Shown here piece by piece: positions 11,801-21,414 of a stretch of 64,000 nt of DNA. The stretch is taken from NCBI GenBank assembly GCA_028583605.1, contig CM053326.1, forward strand, positions 35,248,931 through 35,312,930, in the 5' to 3' direction. Source of the DNA: Dastarcus helophoroides. Lineage: Eukaryota; Arthropoda; Insecta; Coleoptera; Bothrideridae. Under the pieces are notes generated by a model. The model was not told the origin of the DNA. It searched no databases and worked only from the letters and a program-made list of their open reading frames with translations. A program made the translations under genes and the position numbers. Each line of letters opens with the position of its first letter. The stretch's first letter is position 1.

Positions 11801-14293
11801 GAAGATATTTTAGAAGACGAGATGTCACTAAAATCCTTAGAAAGAACAAAACGTTTACTAAAAGACCTATCTAAGAATGATACTTACACAAAGGATATTA
11901 AGGAGGAGCTAACAAATTTTGAGAAAATTTATGAAACATTTATTTGTTTTGTCATACTTATTTATTATACAATATTAGATATGTCCCAAGTGAACTATAT
12001 GTATCAATTTTCAGTGGAATGGTTTCTAAATCATTTTTTAGATTCCATAAGAAATGCAACGGCGTGCAACATCAAAGAAAAAAGGGTTGAAAACTTAATC
12101 AATACTTTTACGACTAGTATAACTAAAAAAGTACGTAGAGGACTTTTCCAGCAAGATATATTTGTATTTTCATTTTTACTTTGGTGTCGAACTATGCTAA
12201 CTAAAAAGTTAACCGATGAGCGTTTAATTTGGTTCTTTTTAAATAATGATTATACAATACAGATTATCCAAGGTGAAGTTAATAAAACAAAGTTTGGAGA
12301 TAAAGTTTGGAAAAAGCTTTTGTATTTGGAAAAACAATTTCCTCAAAGATTTGATGGACTATTGGCAACGTTAGAAGAAAACCAATCGCAGTGGAAGCAA
12401 TTTCTCATATGCGGAAATTTTGACATAATGCCTGGACAATTTAACAAGTTCGAAAATATACTTCTTCTTTCAATATTACATCCCCACAATACTATACCCA
12501 CTCTAAGAAAAATAATTGCTGAAGATCTAAATCCACAAATTTTGGAACCACTACAACCAAATATATCAGATGCCTACATCGATTCCTACAGTCTAAGCCC
12601 CCTCATTTTTATTTTATCTCATGAAACACAACCCGAGTTACTTTTATTAGATTTTGCAGAGAAAAAAAAATTTGGCGATAAATTGCATATATCCTCGGTG
12701 ACGAACGACTTGAATTATATGGAGAACTTGATAAAGCTTGGACAAAAGGAAGGCTTATGGGTGTGTTTTCTAAACTGCCACCTAAACAGGAACTGGCTGC
12801 TTCGTTTGGAAAAAATTTTCAACGAACAAGATTTTAACGAAATCCACGAGAATTATCGACTTTGGTTAACAACAGAATACACGGAATTTTTCCCATGCAA
12901 CGTTCTGCAAAACAGCGTCAAAATTACATATGAAAACTTCGAGAATTTGCAGCAAAACATGTTAAGATTGTACCAGACAAGTCCAATCAATAAAAATGAT
13001 TTTTACTACAGTTGTCCCAGAAGATCTGATATTTTTAATAATCTTCTTTTTGAAATAACCTATTTTCATTCTTTATTGCAGACTCGAAAAATATTTGGAC
13101 CGTTTGGTTATTCTATTCCTTATTTTTTATCCGATAGTGATATAAATATAAGTTTGCAGGAACTGAAGCTAATCCTGGATAACTATGATGATGTCATGAT
13201 TCCTGTGAAGTATATTATTGGAGACATTAATTACGCTTTTCAGTTTTCAGATAAATATGACCAAATTCTGGTGAAAACATTATTTTTTAAATGGATTCAA
13301 AATCGTCAACATCACTTTAAACATGACTACAATGACGTGCTCAATTATATTAAGAAAAGCTATTCTATGTCTAGTTTTGAGCATTTTGATCTAGACAACA
13401 ATGTGGAAAGACTCACAAATGTTAAAGAATTCAGAAACTTTCAAATCTATACAACGAACAAATTAAGGGCTAACAACAGGGTAGAGGTGTCAATTCAGGG
13501 TGATGATGCGTACGTAAAAATTCAAGAGATTTTACAGATGCTGCCCAATAAGTTAATTACCCCTGAATCTAAAACAGTTTATGACCTTGTGTTAATAAAA
13601 GAAATACGCAGTCACAATCATTTAATAACATTTTTAAGAAATCTCCTTTCCAGTTTATTGGAATGCTGTGAAAAAAATACTTACCCGTCATTATTATTAA
13701 GGGAAAATTTTGAACGTATTTCGAAGAATCTAATGCCGTTGACATTAGAAAAATATTCTTACAAGTACGGCCAAACGTTTACTTCTTACATTCACGATTT
13801 AGCAGAACGCGTATCTTATTTCGAGGGATGGTCAAAAGCGGAAGTTCCACGAAAGATATGGATTTCAGCCTTTTTTCACCCCAATTCTCTACTAGCTGCT
13901 TTCAGAATAGACCATGCTAGAAGAGTTAATACCCCATTAGAAAATGTTTCGTCATCTTTTTCGATAACACAGGAGGGTTTGACTATATATGGACTACATA
14001 TAATGGGTGCCCTTTGGGATAAAGATAAGATGGTTTTGAGAAGAGCTTTGCCAAATAAATACTTCGAAGAACTACCTGAATTCAACATAAAACCGATTTT
14101 ATTCGGAATAGAAGACAATACGTCTTTTTGTTGTCCTGTGTATAAAACTGGTAATAAGAACTTGCGAGAAATAAATGGGGATCGATCCAATTATATTTTT
14201 ACTATTCAAATCTCGGATACTGATCCAACTTACTGGATAAAATCTGGGTCTTGTTTGACCTTGCAGTCACCTAGCTTAGAAGAGTATGAATAG
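2641..14293 (+). CDS. Axonemal dynein heavy chain (inner-arm, DNAH3/7/12-like)
   Basis: Motor heavy chain of a ciliary or flagellar inner dynein arm; in insects such genes act mainly in sperm tails and sensory cilia. The whole architecture is visible in order: tail and linker (2641-5853), AAA1 and AAA2 (5916-7530), then the end of AAA2, AAA3, AAA4, coiled-coil stalk with microtubule-binding domain, AAA5, AAA6 and C-terminal cap (7634-14293). Two introns, 5854-5915 and 7531-7633, keep phase. Correcting one extra base near 4831 gives 11,487 coding bases, i.e. 3828 residues plus stop, slightly short of the roughly 4000 usual for this class. The stalk segment VKSMKNPPDTIKLVMAAVC and the phrase WGPSKRILGDMNFLQ match the single-headed inner-arm class best; the exact paralogue is inferred. 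AAA1 and AAA4 nucleotide sites are unusual (see findings). A poly(A) signal aataaa lies at 14389. Confidence 0.9.
5854..5915 (+). other. Dynein intron 1 (62 bases)
   Basis: Donor aaa|gtattt, branch-like tactaac at 5861, T-rich tract, acceptor attag|atgg. Removing it links codon AA|A and continues as KWTLFFENYL in the frame of block 2 with no stop, which restores the expected dynein sequence just before the region entering AAA1. Confidence 0.8.
5916..7530 (+). CDS. Dynein heavy chain block 2: AAA1 and AAA2
   Basis: Contains the pre-AAA1 signature YGCEFYGNCPRL (dyneins usually have YG.EY.GN..RL), then the AAA1 P-loop GTKLTGKT at about 6322-6345. This keeps the GxxxxGKT pattern but not the near-invariant GPAGTGKT. 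The AAA1 Walker B reads LFLEEISRV at about 6472-6498, with Glu instead of the usual Asp before the catalytic Glu (normally CFDEFNR). AAA2 has a standard P-loop GKSDTGKT at about 7129-7152 and the Walker B segment YWIYFDSPIESWW. The block ends ASPSL at the donor 7531; the next exon supplies VATC, completing the conserved post-AAA2 segment ASPATVSRCG. Confidence 0.88.
7531..7633 (+). other. Dynein intron 2 (103 bases)
   Basis: Donor ttg|gtaagt and acceptor attttag|gtggca, phase 0. Splicing joins ...ASPSL to VATCRIFYI, matching the conserved dynein sequence after AAA2. Read through, the frame stops within about 20 codons. Confidence 0.88.
7634..14293 (+). CDS. Dynein heavy chain block 3: AAA3, AAA4, stalk, AAA5, AAA6, C-terminus
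   Basis: A 2220-codon uninterrupted exon. AAA3 P-loop GPEACGKS lies at 8297-8320, with Walker B LYIDDINM near 8490-8515. AAA4 P-loop FGCCSCGKYC near 9345-9375 departs from the usual GVGGSGRQS. The stalk runs from roughly 10020 to 11030; its two antiparallel coiled-coil halves flank the microtubule-binding domain with MKNPPDTIKLVMAAVCVI and DFVPSAVAKASSAAEGLCKW, and this is the best conserved part of the protein. The AAA5 entry is LGLPNDNFSIDGAVI with WALFIDPQMRALQWIK. The C-terminus carries YGLHIMGALWD and CPVYKTG, then a natural stop at 14291. The conserved end and lack of internal stops argue for a functional gene. Confidence 0.92.
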   Translation: MATCRIFYIREREKSWQRFTQTWIRNCNPIWSKDYNHLILNLFDWLIPACHKFTIQNCSLLCTQTELNITRSVATFTKKLLDQACNEAMKRDEELKTLSVWIQASFFQAVLWAIGGLLDTDSRAKFDDFFKDLLRNQVEGHQFPESLDKIEVSVPTDELFYEYNYIYRAKGTWKFIGDVLKNEITHLNPNILETLIPTVETMRYNIFLEMTIKDDRPLIFVGPEACGKSSIILQYLEYKLNKTQYLHDRLHFSRNLGARVAQNIILSKLDKIDYHTYSIKDNRTKILYIDDINMVANRKTKARPVLELIRQYFDHKYWFALNSNKEITVSNLNFVGTFSLGLDGENLNHRFLRHFNVFAINSLSESNCVKIYGTLLELFWKQQNFPTEVLACANHLASASYTLWKYARDSFKLSLENMTNVFSMREIAKFIYSCTLLKKEHFDSNKKFHLKFWIHESLRIIGDRLRREDDVNLLFEKMKEILESFEENFENVYPLQHTPKDVIFSHVGHINELGRYDETDIEQFKNFAISTLDSYNRDNFPKLNIVLFDLILRNLLKLCRNLYMTKSSVLFFGCCSCGKYCLTKMASFICQTVLFLPEVTIGYTLKDFHSDIKKALEVAGGKGKHTIFLLKDKYVKTNYILDDLVQLIKFGEIVGLYNSAEKEHLLNMVRIVVQGGNPNVEVTADKVFRFFIDRCQAYLHIIFCLGYEKSITRKRLSSYPQLLSYCNVIWFEDWPDEALEQITIQWLADANITSNDLSEKISKACIKMHRNCSKVYKEVYEVNGQQCFATLGSYIELVQLLISTIHTKKIELMAKKQKFVNGLDKLVYSEKQIDETRKSLAEYQPQIRSMTQKAIEMSKEIARETIEVEKASELVRKDEMIANQQAAAAQILKTDCEADLAQAIPILEDAIEALNTLKPTDITLVKSMKNPPDTIKLVMAAVCVIKEVKPDRIPDPSTGRKTLDYWGPSKRILGDMNFLQTLKEFDKDDIKPEVMVKIRGEYLSHKDFVPSAVAKASSAAEGLCKWIIAMSMYDKVAKEVAPKKEKLEYAEQEYAQTLAILEEKKEEVAKLEERLAKLNAVLAEANLQQKILQRKVDLCNKKLSRALTLLGGLEEEKQTWMKACTTLQSFHDCLPGDALASSALISYLAPLTSAFRLKFLTEWIQEIKSYDIPFSESFSFRKVFCSEENLSDWYYLGLPNDNFSIDGAVIQKTSHRWALFIDPQMRALQWIKHLEKRNGLCLTSFDKGDCENTIEYAVTFGKPLIIENVSCTFNIFLDGLYSKVFSKINDDVYVHLGKKKIRYDSRFKLYMTTRSVNQHFSAEVYDKVKIINFNITSEALEEMLLGILMKKENTSLKKNLDVIKKNQRENREKTKLIQEKILIIFFESKEDILEDEMSLKSLERTKRLLKDLSKNDTYTKDIKEELTNFEKIYETFICFVILIYYTILDMSQVNYMYQFSVEWFLNHFLDSIRNATACNIKEKRVENLINTFTTSITKKVRRGLFQQDIFVFSFLLWCRTMLTKKLTDERLIWFFLNNDYTIQIIQGEVNKTKFGDKVWKKLLYLEKQFPQRFDGLLATLEENQSQWKQFLICGNFDIMPGQFNKFENILLLSILHPHNTIPTLRKIIAEDLNPQILEPLQPNISDAYIDSYSLSPLIFILSHETQPELLLLDFAEKKKFGDKLHISSVTNDLNYMENLIKLGQKEGLWVCFLNCHLNRNWLLRLEKIFNEQDFNEIHENYRLWLTTEYTEFFPCNVLQNSVKITYENFENLQQNMLRLYQTSPINKNDFYYSCPRRSDIFNNLLFEITYFHSLLQTRKIFGPFGYSIPYFLSDSDINISLQELKLILDNYDDVMIPVKYIIGDINYAFQFSDKYDQILVKTLFFKWIQNRQHHFKHDYNDVLNYIKKSYSMSSFEHFDLDNNVERLTNVKEFRNFQIYTTNKLRANNRVEVSIQGDDAYVKIQEILQMLPNKLITPESKTVYDLVLIKEIRSHNHLITFLRNLLSSLLECCEKNTYPSLLLRENFERISKNLMPLTLEKYSYKYGQTFTSYIHDLAERVSYFEGWSKAEVPRKIWISAFFHPNSLLAAFRIDHARRVNTPLENVSSSFSITQEGLTIYGLHIMGALWDKDKMVLRRALPNKYFEELPEFNIKPILFGIEDNTSFCCPVYKTGNKNLREINGDRSNYIFTIQISDTDPTYWIKSGSCLTLQSPSLEEYE

Positions 14294-14388
14294 GCTCTTT
14301 ATAAAAAAAAAACACTTTTTACTTGATGGTAGGTCTTTATACATATTATATTCAATATATTTTTTTATTGTATCGGGTTTAGAAAAGA

Positions 14389-14394
14389 AATAAA
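14389..14394 (+). terminator. Poly(A) signal aataaa of the dynein gene
   Basis: Canonical aataaa about 95 bases after the dynein stop codon. Confidence 0.6.
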
Positions 14395-14399
14395 GAGCT

Positions 14400-17300
14400 C
14401 AGTTACCTCAGAATATTAACCATGCCTCAGCAGAAAAAGTGGAAGAGAAAAAAAATTTAATACAGACCCGACACGGCGATTACCTAATATTCTTCTAAAA
14501 TGAAACAAAAAAGCAAAATATTTACGATACAACGGGTACTATACCCTATAAGTTAAGGGTTCTGTTCTCTTCTGATATGCTTAAAATAATGGGCTAGGGT
14601 GCTCTACTGTCTTGAATTTCGTTTTTCTTCCATTTATGCCACAGAAATTGCGCCCCTGTCCTAGTATGATCGACATACTAACTTACCGTTCTGTTTAGAC
14701 CAAAATTTTTTCGTTTTTGTTCCCAAAGAAATCCCGTACATTTCTACGATGATGGTCCAACATAAAATCCATTCTCGATTCGAGTGGAAGCTGTTATGGG
14801 AAGCATTAAATTTGCATAATAATCTGAAGATATTTTTAGAGTTTTTACATAAATTGTATTGTATTTTTTAAGATGTTGATGTGAAATATAATAAAGACGT
14901 ATGTAAATTTTTTGTTTTTAATTTAAATCTTTTTTGTATTTTCATAATTTATTAAAAAACAATTTTTTTTTTCATATCTAATTTTGGTCTTCTATTTTTC
15001 ATTTTTTTCTGTTCTACGTAAAATAAAGTAACATAATTTTTGTCAACTGTCATGAGATGACGTTTTAAATACATTTAGATATCACGTAGTCATATTTCAA
15101 AAACAGTTTTAGAATATTGTCAACAAACATTAATAAAAATTTATATATTTCCAAACTGGGTGGTAGAAATGTTAAATAAAATTAATAAACATAATGTTTC
15201 CGACCAATAAGAGTTCACCATGAAGAATTAAATCTTTTATTATTTAAATAGTACACATATAATAGTTTTATCATTTAAGTCTAAAATTTTGGTAAATAAA
15301 TTTTGGATAACATAATTTGGCATTGACTAGTGGAATTATTGAAGATATTGTCTCGTAATGCGACGAACGAAGCAAAAAAAAGCTTTTTTACATTGCAATT
15401 GCTTTGAGAAATTTCGTCTTTCTACTCTAAATTTCAAGGTCAAAATATTTAAAGAAGAAATTCTGAGATCAAAAATTAAATTTAAAGAAGAAATTCTGAG
15501 ATCAAAAATTAAATAGAGAAAAAGAAATCTAGAAAACGTGCAACTTTTGAAATTGGAGTTGAAATTTTAGCAAAAAGAAAGCTTTAAAATTTAAAGAAAA
15601 GAGCAATACTTTTAAATAAATTTCAAGGATTCTCCAAGTCGATTTTGTCTAAAAAAATTATGAATATTTTTATACATTTCAACATTTTTTTCGAGATTGT
15701 GTCTGTTCTCTCAAAAATTTCTAGTTTAACCCTGAAATTTGTGTGTTTTTTTAGAGAGAAGTGTTAGAAAAGGTTAATTTTAAATTATTCAGAAATTTAA
15801 AAAAACAAACTGAAAACATTGATGCAAGTTTTTTAAAATTTCAACTTGATTCCCAAAATCTTAATTTTTTTAGCAATTGATAACTTTCGAGAATTTTTAC
15901 ATTTTTATTTAAATTTAAAGTTTAGATAAAAAATTTTCAGTTTTCAAATACAGATTTTAACTCGAAATTTGGTTCAACAATTGACATTTAAAGATTTGAA
16001 TTTAAATTTCTGGATTTTTTTTGATTCATTTTTAATTAGATTAATTGATAGACTATTTAAATAAAATTAATTAATTTAATTAAATAAGTATGACTGTACC
16101 TTGAATTAATATTTAATTTCCTAAACTAGTCTAAGCTTCGAGCTAGAAGACGAAATTTTATAAAATACTAAAAAATTGAGGATTTAAATTAGAAATTTTA
16201 AAAATAATCTTAATCAAAATTTCACCTTGCAGGAAAAACATTTTGAAGTTATCAAAGTTTTTACTGTTTTTTTAAAATTACGAAAAAAGGAATTATCGAT
16301 TTTTCAAGGAGAAAAATTCTAAATTTCGAGAGCAAAACGTAATTTTTCAAGAAATAACCAACTATATTTTAAACAAAGTGAGAACTTTATAGAAAACGTA
16401 AACTTATTAAAAAAAATAATCCCAAAAAATCCACTAAAATCTCGAAATATTGACTTTCCTAGAAGTATTGAATTTCTTAGCAAAAAGTCGAATATTTAAC
16501 ATTTTATCAAATTTCTAAATTTAAATTTGAACATTTTAAATTCAAACCTTTTTTTTACAAAACTAACACTTTTTCCAAATTTCGACTTTTTTTTTCAAAA
16601 TTTCTTTTTTAAACTAAAATTTATTTCTGAGTTTCTATCGAAAATTTTATTTTATTTTCTAAAATAGGGAGTTCTGTTTCGAAATTGGAACAATTTCTTA
16701 TACATTTCCGGATTAAAGTCTAAACTTGGATTAAAAATGTCAAAATTTCGAATAAAGTTTAATTAGTGAAAAATTTCAAAAATTTTACATCAAGCATCGA
16801 AATGTTGGCTTTTATATTGAATTTTCCACTTTAATCTCAAGATTTTAAGTTTTTATGTTTTAAGCTTCAAGCGAAATCTGATATTTGAAGTTCAGGATGT
16901 CCGGATTATTGTCAAATATTCAGGAAACACAAAATGTTAAGAATTTCTTTTGTTGTATAAATTCTGACTTTTCTTTTAAATCTCAGATTTAATTTTCAAT
17001 TTTTTGGTTTTCTTCTCTACTTAAAACACTAAATCCAGGTTGCATATTTTATTTCGAGTTGGTTTATCAAAATTTGGGTCTTAATTTAAAAGATACGAGT
17101 GTTTTCTCGAAATTTTGTATTGAAATTAAGTTTATTATGTTTGATTTTTTACCCTTTTGTCAAAATTTCTTGTTTTTTTTGATATTTTCGTTATAATTTT
17201 TAAGTTTTTCATGTGAATTTCGACTATTTTTAAGATTTTACAATTTGACAATTTGAAATTTTTATATTTGGTAATATATTTTAATGGAATTAATGAACCA

Positions 17301-17957
17301 TTTAAAAATAAACAGATAAACACGATCAAGTAAAAAAAAATAAAATTTCGCGATCATTAAGTATGGTAATAGTTTCGAGACAAAAATATGTTGAGTTTGA
17401 AGATCATTTTTGACCATTTTTTTTTGGAAGTTTGGGCCTTCAATATTTTCAATTTAAAATATAGAAAAAAGAAAATGCAACTGTAAAGTATATAATTAAA
17501 TTGCAGGGTGTGCCCTTTTAATTTTACCAATGGTTTCATATACAGATTTAAAGTTGTCTTCCTTCTTCAGATGTATTTTTCTTAATTTCAAAAATAGAGG
17601 TTTTTAGTTAAAATAAGATAATTTGGTGTTAATCTCCTAACGGCTTTTTGCAACACTTATTTTTTTTAAAGAAAATAAAACAAATAAAAAATAATGAACT
17701 GTGAGAGGTAAGGGGTGGGCATTAGGTTTAATAAATACTATTTCAAAAACATGAAATATTTATTCTGAGATTTTTTTATGAATGCCTCATTAACAATCAA
17801 TAAACAGTCACAAAAATGTGTTGTCGTATGAAATATGTAGATGGCAGTTAAAAAGTTACAATAATTCGCAGTGAAGTGGCAGTTATGCTAAAGATTGAAT
17901 AACTTACATTGCAACAATATGGTTACAGTATGAACATATTAACATTTTTGTGCTATA
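14400..17957. other. AT-rich intergenic region
   Basis: No gene found. Mostly low-complexity A/T sequence in which short aaatttcgac-like motifs recur on both strands (clear around 16500-17300). It includes the 33-base tandem pair at 15448-15513. The short open frames here are compositional. Confidence 0.6.
15448..15513. repeat. 33-base unit repeated twice in tandem
   Basis: Two adjacent identical 33-base units beginning tttaaagaagaaattctgag, at 15448-15480 and 15481-15513. A recent slippage duplication in low-complexity DNA. Confidence 0.85.
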
Positions 17958-18701
17958 CGAGGTATGTTTAAAAAGTAAGGTGACTATATTTTTATAAAAA
18001 AATATTTATTTATTCATCAACATTTATACTGTCCCGTTCAAAGAAATCCCCCTCAGATACAATGCACTTGTGCCAACGTTTTTTCCAATCTTCAAAGCAC
18101 TTCTCATAAGCACTTTTTGGTATAGCTTTGAGCTCCTCTAGCGATGCAGTTTTTATTTCATCAAAAGCAAACCTCCTTCCTTTCATAGGTCTTTTAAGTT
18201 TTGAGAACAGGAAAAGTCACAGGCGGCCAAATCCGGTGAATATGGTGGCTGAGGCATGATTGTCGTGTTGTTTTTGGCCAGAAAACCTCTCACAAGCAAC
18301 AATGAATGAGCAGGTGCATTATCGTGATGCAAAAGCCATGAATTATTCTTTCACAATTCCGGAGGTTTTTTTCGTATTGCTCCTCGCAAACGGCGCATAA
18401 CTTTAAGGTAATACTCCGTAATGACCGTACGACCTTGAGGTAAAAACTCCTGATGCAGTTACTCCATGATAGTCGAAAAAAAAACAGTGAGTAAAACTTT
18501 GATATTTGATCGGACTTGGCGTGCTTTTTTGGGTCTTGGCTCTCCTGGGTGCTTCCATTGGGATGATTGGGCTTTGGTTTCGACGTCATAATCATATACC
18601 CATGATTCATCACCAGTTGTGACCCTTTTGAGCAAATCAGGATCAACACTGACGTTGCCCGGGAAACTTGAAAAGTCTCCTTACTTTTTGAATATGCCTC
18701 G
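17958..18701 (-). mobile_element. Internally deleted mariner element
   Basis: Terminal inverted repeats of about 28 bases (left starts cgaggtatgtttaaaaagta; right is its near-complement ending gaatatgcctcg) are flanked by TA on both sides, the mariner target duplication. At 744 bases it is far below the usual ~1.3 kb. On the minus strand only the catalytic and C-terminal part of a transposase survives, with frame breaks: a fragment around SQLVMNHGYMIMTSKPKP corresponds to the GDESWVYGYD region, followed by the PKK.....SN.K segment and later the reverse-strand track towards the C-terminal EGDYFE-type end. The N-terminal DNA-binding part is missing. Non-autonomous and dead. Confidence 0.88.
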
Positions 18702-19083
18702 TATGTACTATAATACATTGATGTGATTAAACGATAATTGGGTAAATATGCAAAGTTCACTTCTACTTTTTAATATAAAGATCAACATCTATTTTAAAGT
18801 AACAATTTAACGTTAATACACTTCCCATTTTCAATGACTCATTTCACACATTTCAACCGATTTGGTTAAATGATTTGAATATGAAAAGGACTGTAGCTAA
18901 ATTCGTAACATAACTCTGAAGCGAATAATGTTCTTTGGATGTCTGTAGAGACCGGGAAGAAGATAACTCGAAAAAAGCAAAATTTAAAGCAAGCGGTAAA
19001 CAACAAATATAATAGATCAATTGAAATATAAAATAAATCAAGTTTTTACAACAAAACTTCAATATTCTAAAAAAATATCTAAT
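18702..19083. other. Spacer between mariner and the first receptor gene
   Basis: AT-rich, no gene seen. It would hold the 3' UTR and poly(A) site of the receptor on the minus strand. Confidence 0.4.
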
Positions 19084-20739
19084 TTAAACAATCCAATAAT
19101 TTATCAGCTCGAAAATAAAAACCAGAAGAGAAATACTTAAACCAAAAATAAGTAGGTAAAAAGCTCCCAGCAAATGTTCAATTTCCAATGAAATATGTTC
19201 GTGTATTTGTTTAATATTAGACACAAAGAATCTATCCATTATGACAAAACCGCGTTCCCTTGTCATCAAAATTTGATCATTCAGTCCGTTCGCAAGGGGA
19301 TGTCCTTTTTTTAACAGAGCCACATAGTAGGTTTGCTCGTAGGGAAGAAACTGAAGTTCGTTAAATGCCAAATCTACTTTGACTGTTAATTCTTCACAAA
19401 TAGTAGCTGCGTCTTTTTTTCGGACTGATTCCCACAAGTGTACCTCCCATTGGGAATAATCAGTTGGATTATCCCCGTAGCGTTCACTTATATCAAAGAA
19501 TGTGGCTCTCGCTAGTAATTGCTGAGAAACACTAGTATTTTCCCTCTGGAGGCTTTTTTGCATAAATGTTGGCAATTCAATCGGGTAATCGCTTTCTACC
19601 AGTTCTTGGATATTTTCAAATTTTCTTTCGTAGCCTGGGAAAGTCATGACTGAATTTAATTTGCTTCCGTACATAGCAATTATATTGAGTGCTAATAATA
19701 AGACACAAGCAAAGAATATTCTGTTTGATAATAATTTGGGTGAAAGATTGATGGGTTGCCCAATTAAAATAGAAAGAATTATGACAAATGAGGTGTCGAT
19801 CTGCATAATTGAAGAATTTTGAGAAAGTTTCCAAAATATGTATAGAATCAGGACCATCGCTACGATTGAAATATAAACTTTTTTTGTGAAAATATTGAAA
19901 ATACACATCGCTGCTGATTTTTTACGTTTTGGATAGATAAAAATCAACCCCATGTCCATATATGGAGTGGATATGTCGAAGCTATCATATAAACTAATAT
20001 CCAAATCAGCTAAATGAAAATTACCAGTAATCAGATCTAAACGTTTTAATTTCATATCCTCGTTCACCAAATGTAGTGTTCCATTTCTTAAATATTCATT
20101 ATTATAGTCGATGTAATCCCTAAATGTAGACCACGAATAGTTCATTCCATAAAATATTCGGAACATTATCACCGAGTAACGTTGCACTATATCAGATAAT
20201 ATTAAACTTCCAGTTATATTACGTACCAACAATTTTATTTTACAAGTAGTGTTATCCACTTTGAACTCCGAATAATGCGATTTTTGTTTTATTTTTACTC
20301 TTTCCCCACATCTGCTCTCGTTATCCAAAGGTTGCCAAATGTACAAAGTCTTGTTGGAATTTAAAACGTAAGCTGCCATTCTGCTAACTTGAAATTTCCA
20401 CAAGAGTGCAAATAAATCATGAAGTTTTTCAGTCGAATTTGTAATAATCATATAGAATCCTTGATATTTAAAGTACCTTTTTGAAGTTAGGCCCGTTAAT
20501 GTTTTATTTAGGTACTTTTCAGAAGGGTCGACGAAAATAAAATTTGAACCTAAAATAGTACTCGTTTCCAGTGAATATATTGCTTTAGGACATTGGATAC
20601 TTTGATAGGATAAATACGTCTCTAAATTTCCAATGATAGTGAGACCATTATCGCATAAAAGAGCATTGGAAAAGTTTTGGAAGAAAACATCCGGTTTCGA
20701 AAGCGTAATAGAACCCCATAGTAACAAAGTTATGTTCAT
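19084..20739 (-). CDS. Divergent ionotropic receptor IR-a (chemoreceptor)
   Basis: Single-exon 551-residue protein of the insect ionotropic receptor (iGluR-related) family, a candidate ligand-gated cation channel of chemosensory neurons. A long N-terminal half is followed by the ligand-binding S1 region (about 220-270, with FDISTPYMDMGLIFIYP), TM1 (about 288-305), the pore loop FVIILSILIGQP (about 318-330), TM2 (about 341-358, FFACVLLLALNIIAMYGS), the S2 region, and TM3 near the C-terminus (about 523-545, GAFYLLIFGLSISLLVFIF). It aligns from end to end with two related copies at 29878-31531 and 35870-37507; the shared MNIT start supports this initiation codon. It is the most diverged of the three. 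It has no intron, as is common for divergent IRs. Ligand unknown. Confidence 0.9.
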   Translation of the reverse strand: MNITLLLWGSITLSKPDVFFQNFSNALLCDNGLTIIGNLETYLSYQSIQCPKAIYSLETSTILGSNFIFVDPSEKYLNKTLTGLTSKRYFKYQGFYMIITNSTEKLHDLFALLWKFQVSRMAAYVLNSNKTLYIWQPLDNESRCGERVKIKQKSHYSEFKVDNTTCKIKLLVRNITGSLILSDIVQRYSVIMFRIFYGMNYSWSTFRDYIDYNNEYLRNGTLHLVNEDMKLKRLDLITGNFHLADLDISLYDSFDISTPYMDMGLIFIYPKRKKSAAMCIFNIFTKKVYISIVAMVLILYIFWKLSQNSSIMQIDTSFVIILSILIGQPINLSPKLLSNRIFFACVLLLALNIIAMYGSKLNSVMTFPGYERKFENIQELVESDYPIELPTFMQKSLQRENTSVSQQLLARATFFDISERYGDNPTDYSQWEVHLWESVRKKDAATICEELTVKVDLAFNELQFLPYEQTYYVALLKKGHPLANGLNDQILMTRERGFVIMDRFFVSNIKQIHEHISLEIEHLLGAFYLLIFGLSISLLVFIFELINYWIV

Positions 20740-20900
20740 GATACGAATTTGTGTTAAAGTAGACTAGAAAGCACAAACAGAAATAAAAGTGCAAATCAAC
20801 AAACATTCATTTGAAGTAGAATAATTGAAAAATAACTTTGAGGGCGCGAAATATAAGAAAAAGCTCATTATGATGACAATTCTATAAATAGCTTTTGTCA
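20740..20900 (-). promoter_or_regulatory. Upstream module of IR-a
   Basis: About 118-131 bases upstream of the start codon lies gaaaaagctcatta (20857-20870, plus-strand reading), preceded by gcgcgaa-like bases. The same block occurs at nearly the same distance ahead of the other two receptor copies (31661-31674 and 37634-37647). A TATA-like tattta sits just upstream on the minus strand near 20885. Promoter or 5' UTR function is inferred from conservation. Confidence 0.5.
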
Positions 20901-21414
20901 GACACCTCATTCATTTAAAACCTAAAGAAATAAATATCTGCTATAAATAGTTTAAACATTTGATAAGCATTGGGAATTATGTCTCACTATAACCATGACC
21001 CAGTAAGGAAACTTTGGTAAAAACAAATTACGAAGAGAACTGGAAAATATATTGTTTGTCAAGTCTAAATACCACCGCTGCAATTTTAAATGCGAGAAGA
21101 TATTTTGTGTTACTTATCATTAGGATTTTTAACATTTAATACGTAATAAAGAACGAGAAAGTAACGATCAGAAATAAATTTTGAAAAAGAGGTGAATAAT
21201 TCGAGAAATATCCAAGTTTTAACAAAATGACCGTTTTGAAAAAAGAAATTAGAAATTCATATCATTTAGAAGTTATTTTTTTTGAATGAAGACAAATAAT
21301 ATATAATAAGTTCAAAATAAAAACCAAATATTTTAATGAATGAATGTAAATCACAATCATTTGAATTGTTATACTGTTTTATCCTGTTTAAAATATCACA
21401 GGTAACTTTTAAAT
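20901..21414. other. AT-rich spacer
   Basis: No gene or clear repeat seen between the receptor upstream region and the first Tigger terminus. Confidence 0.4.
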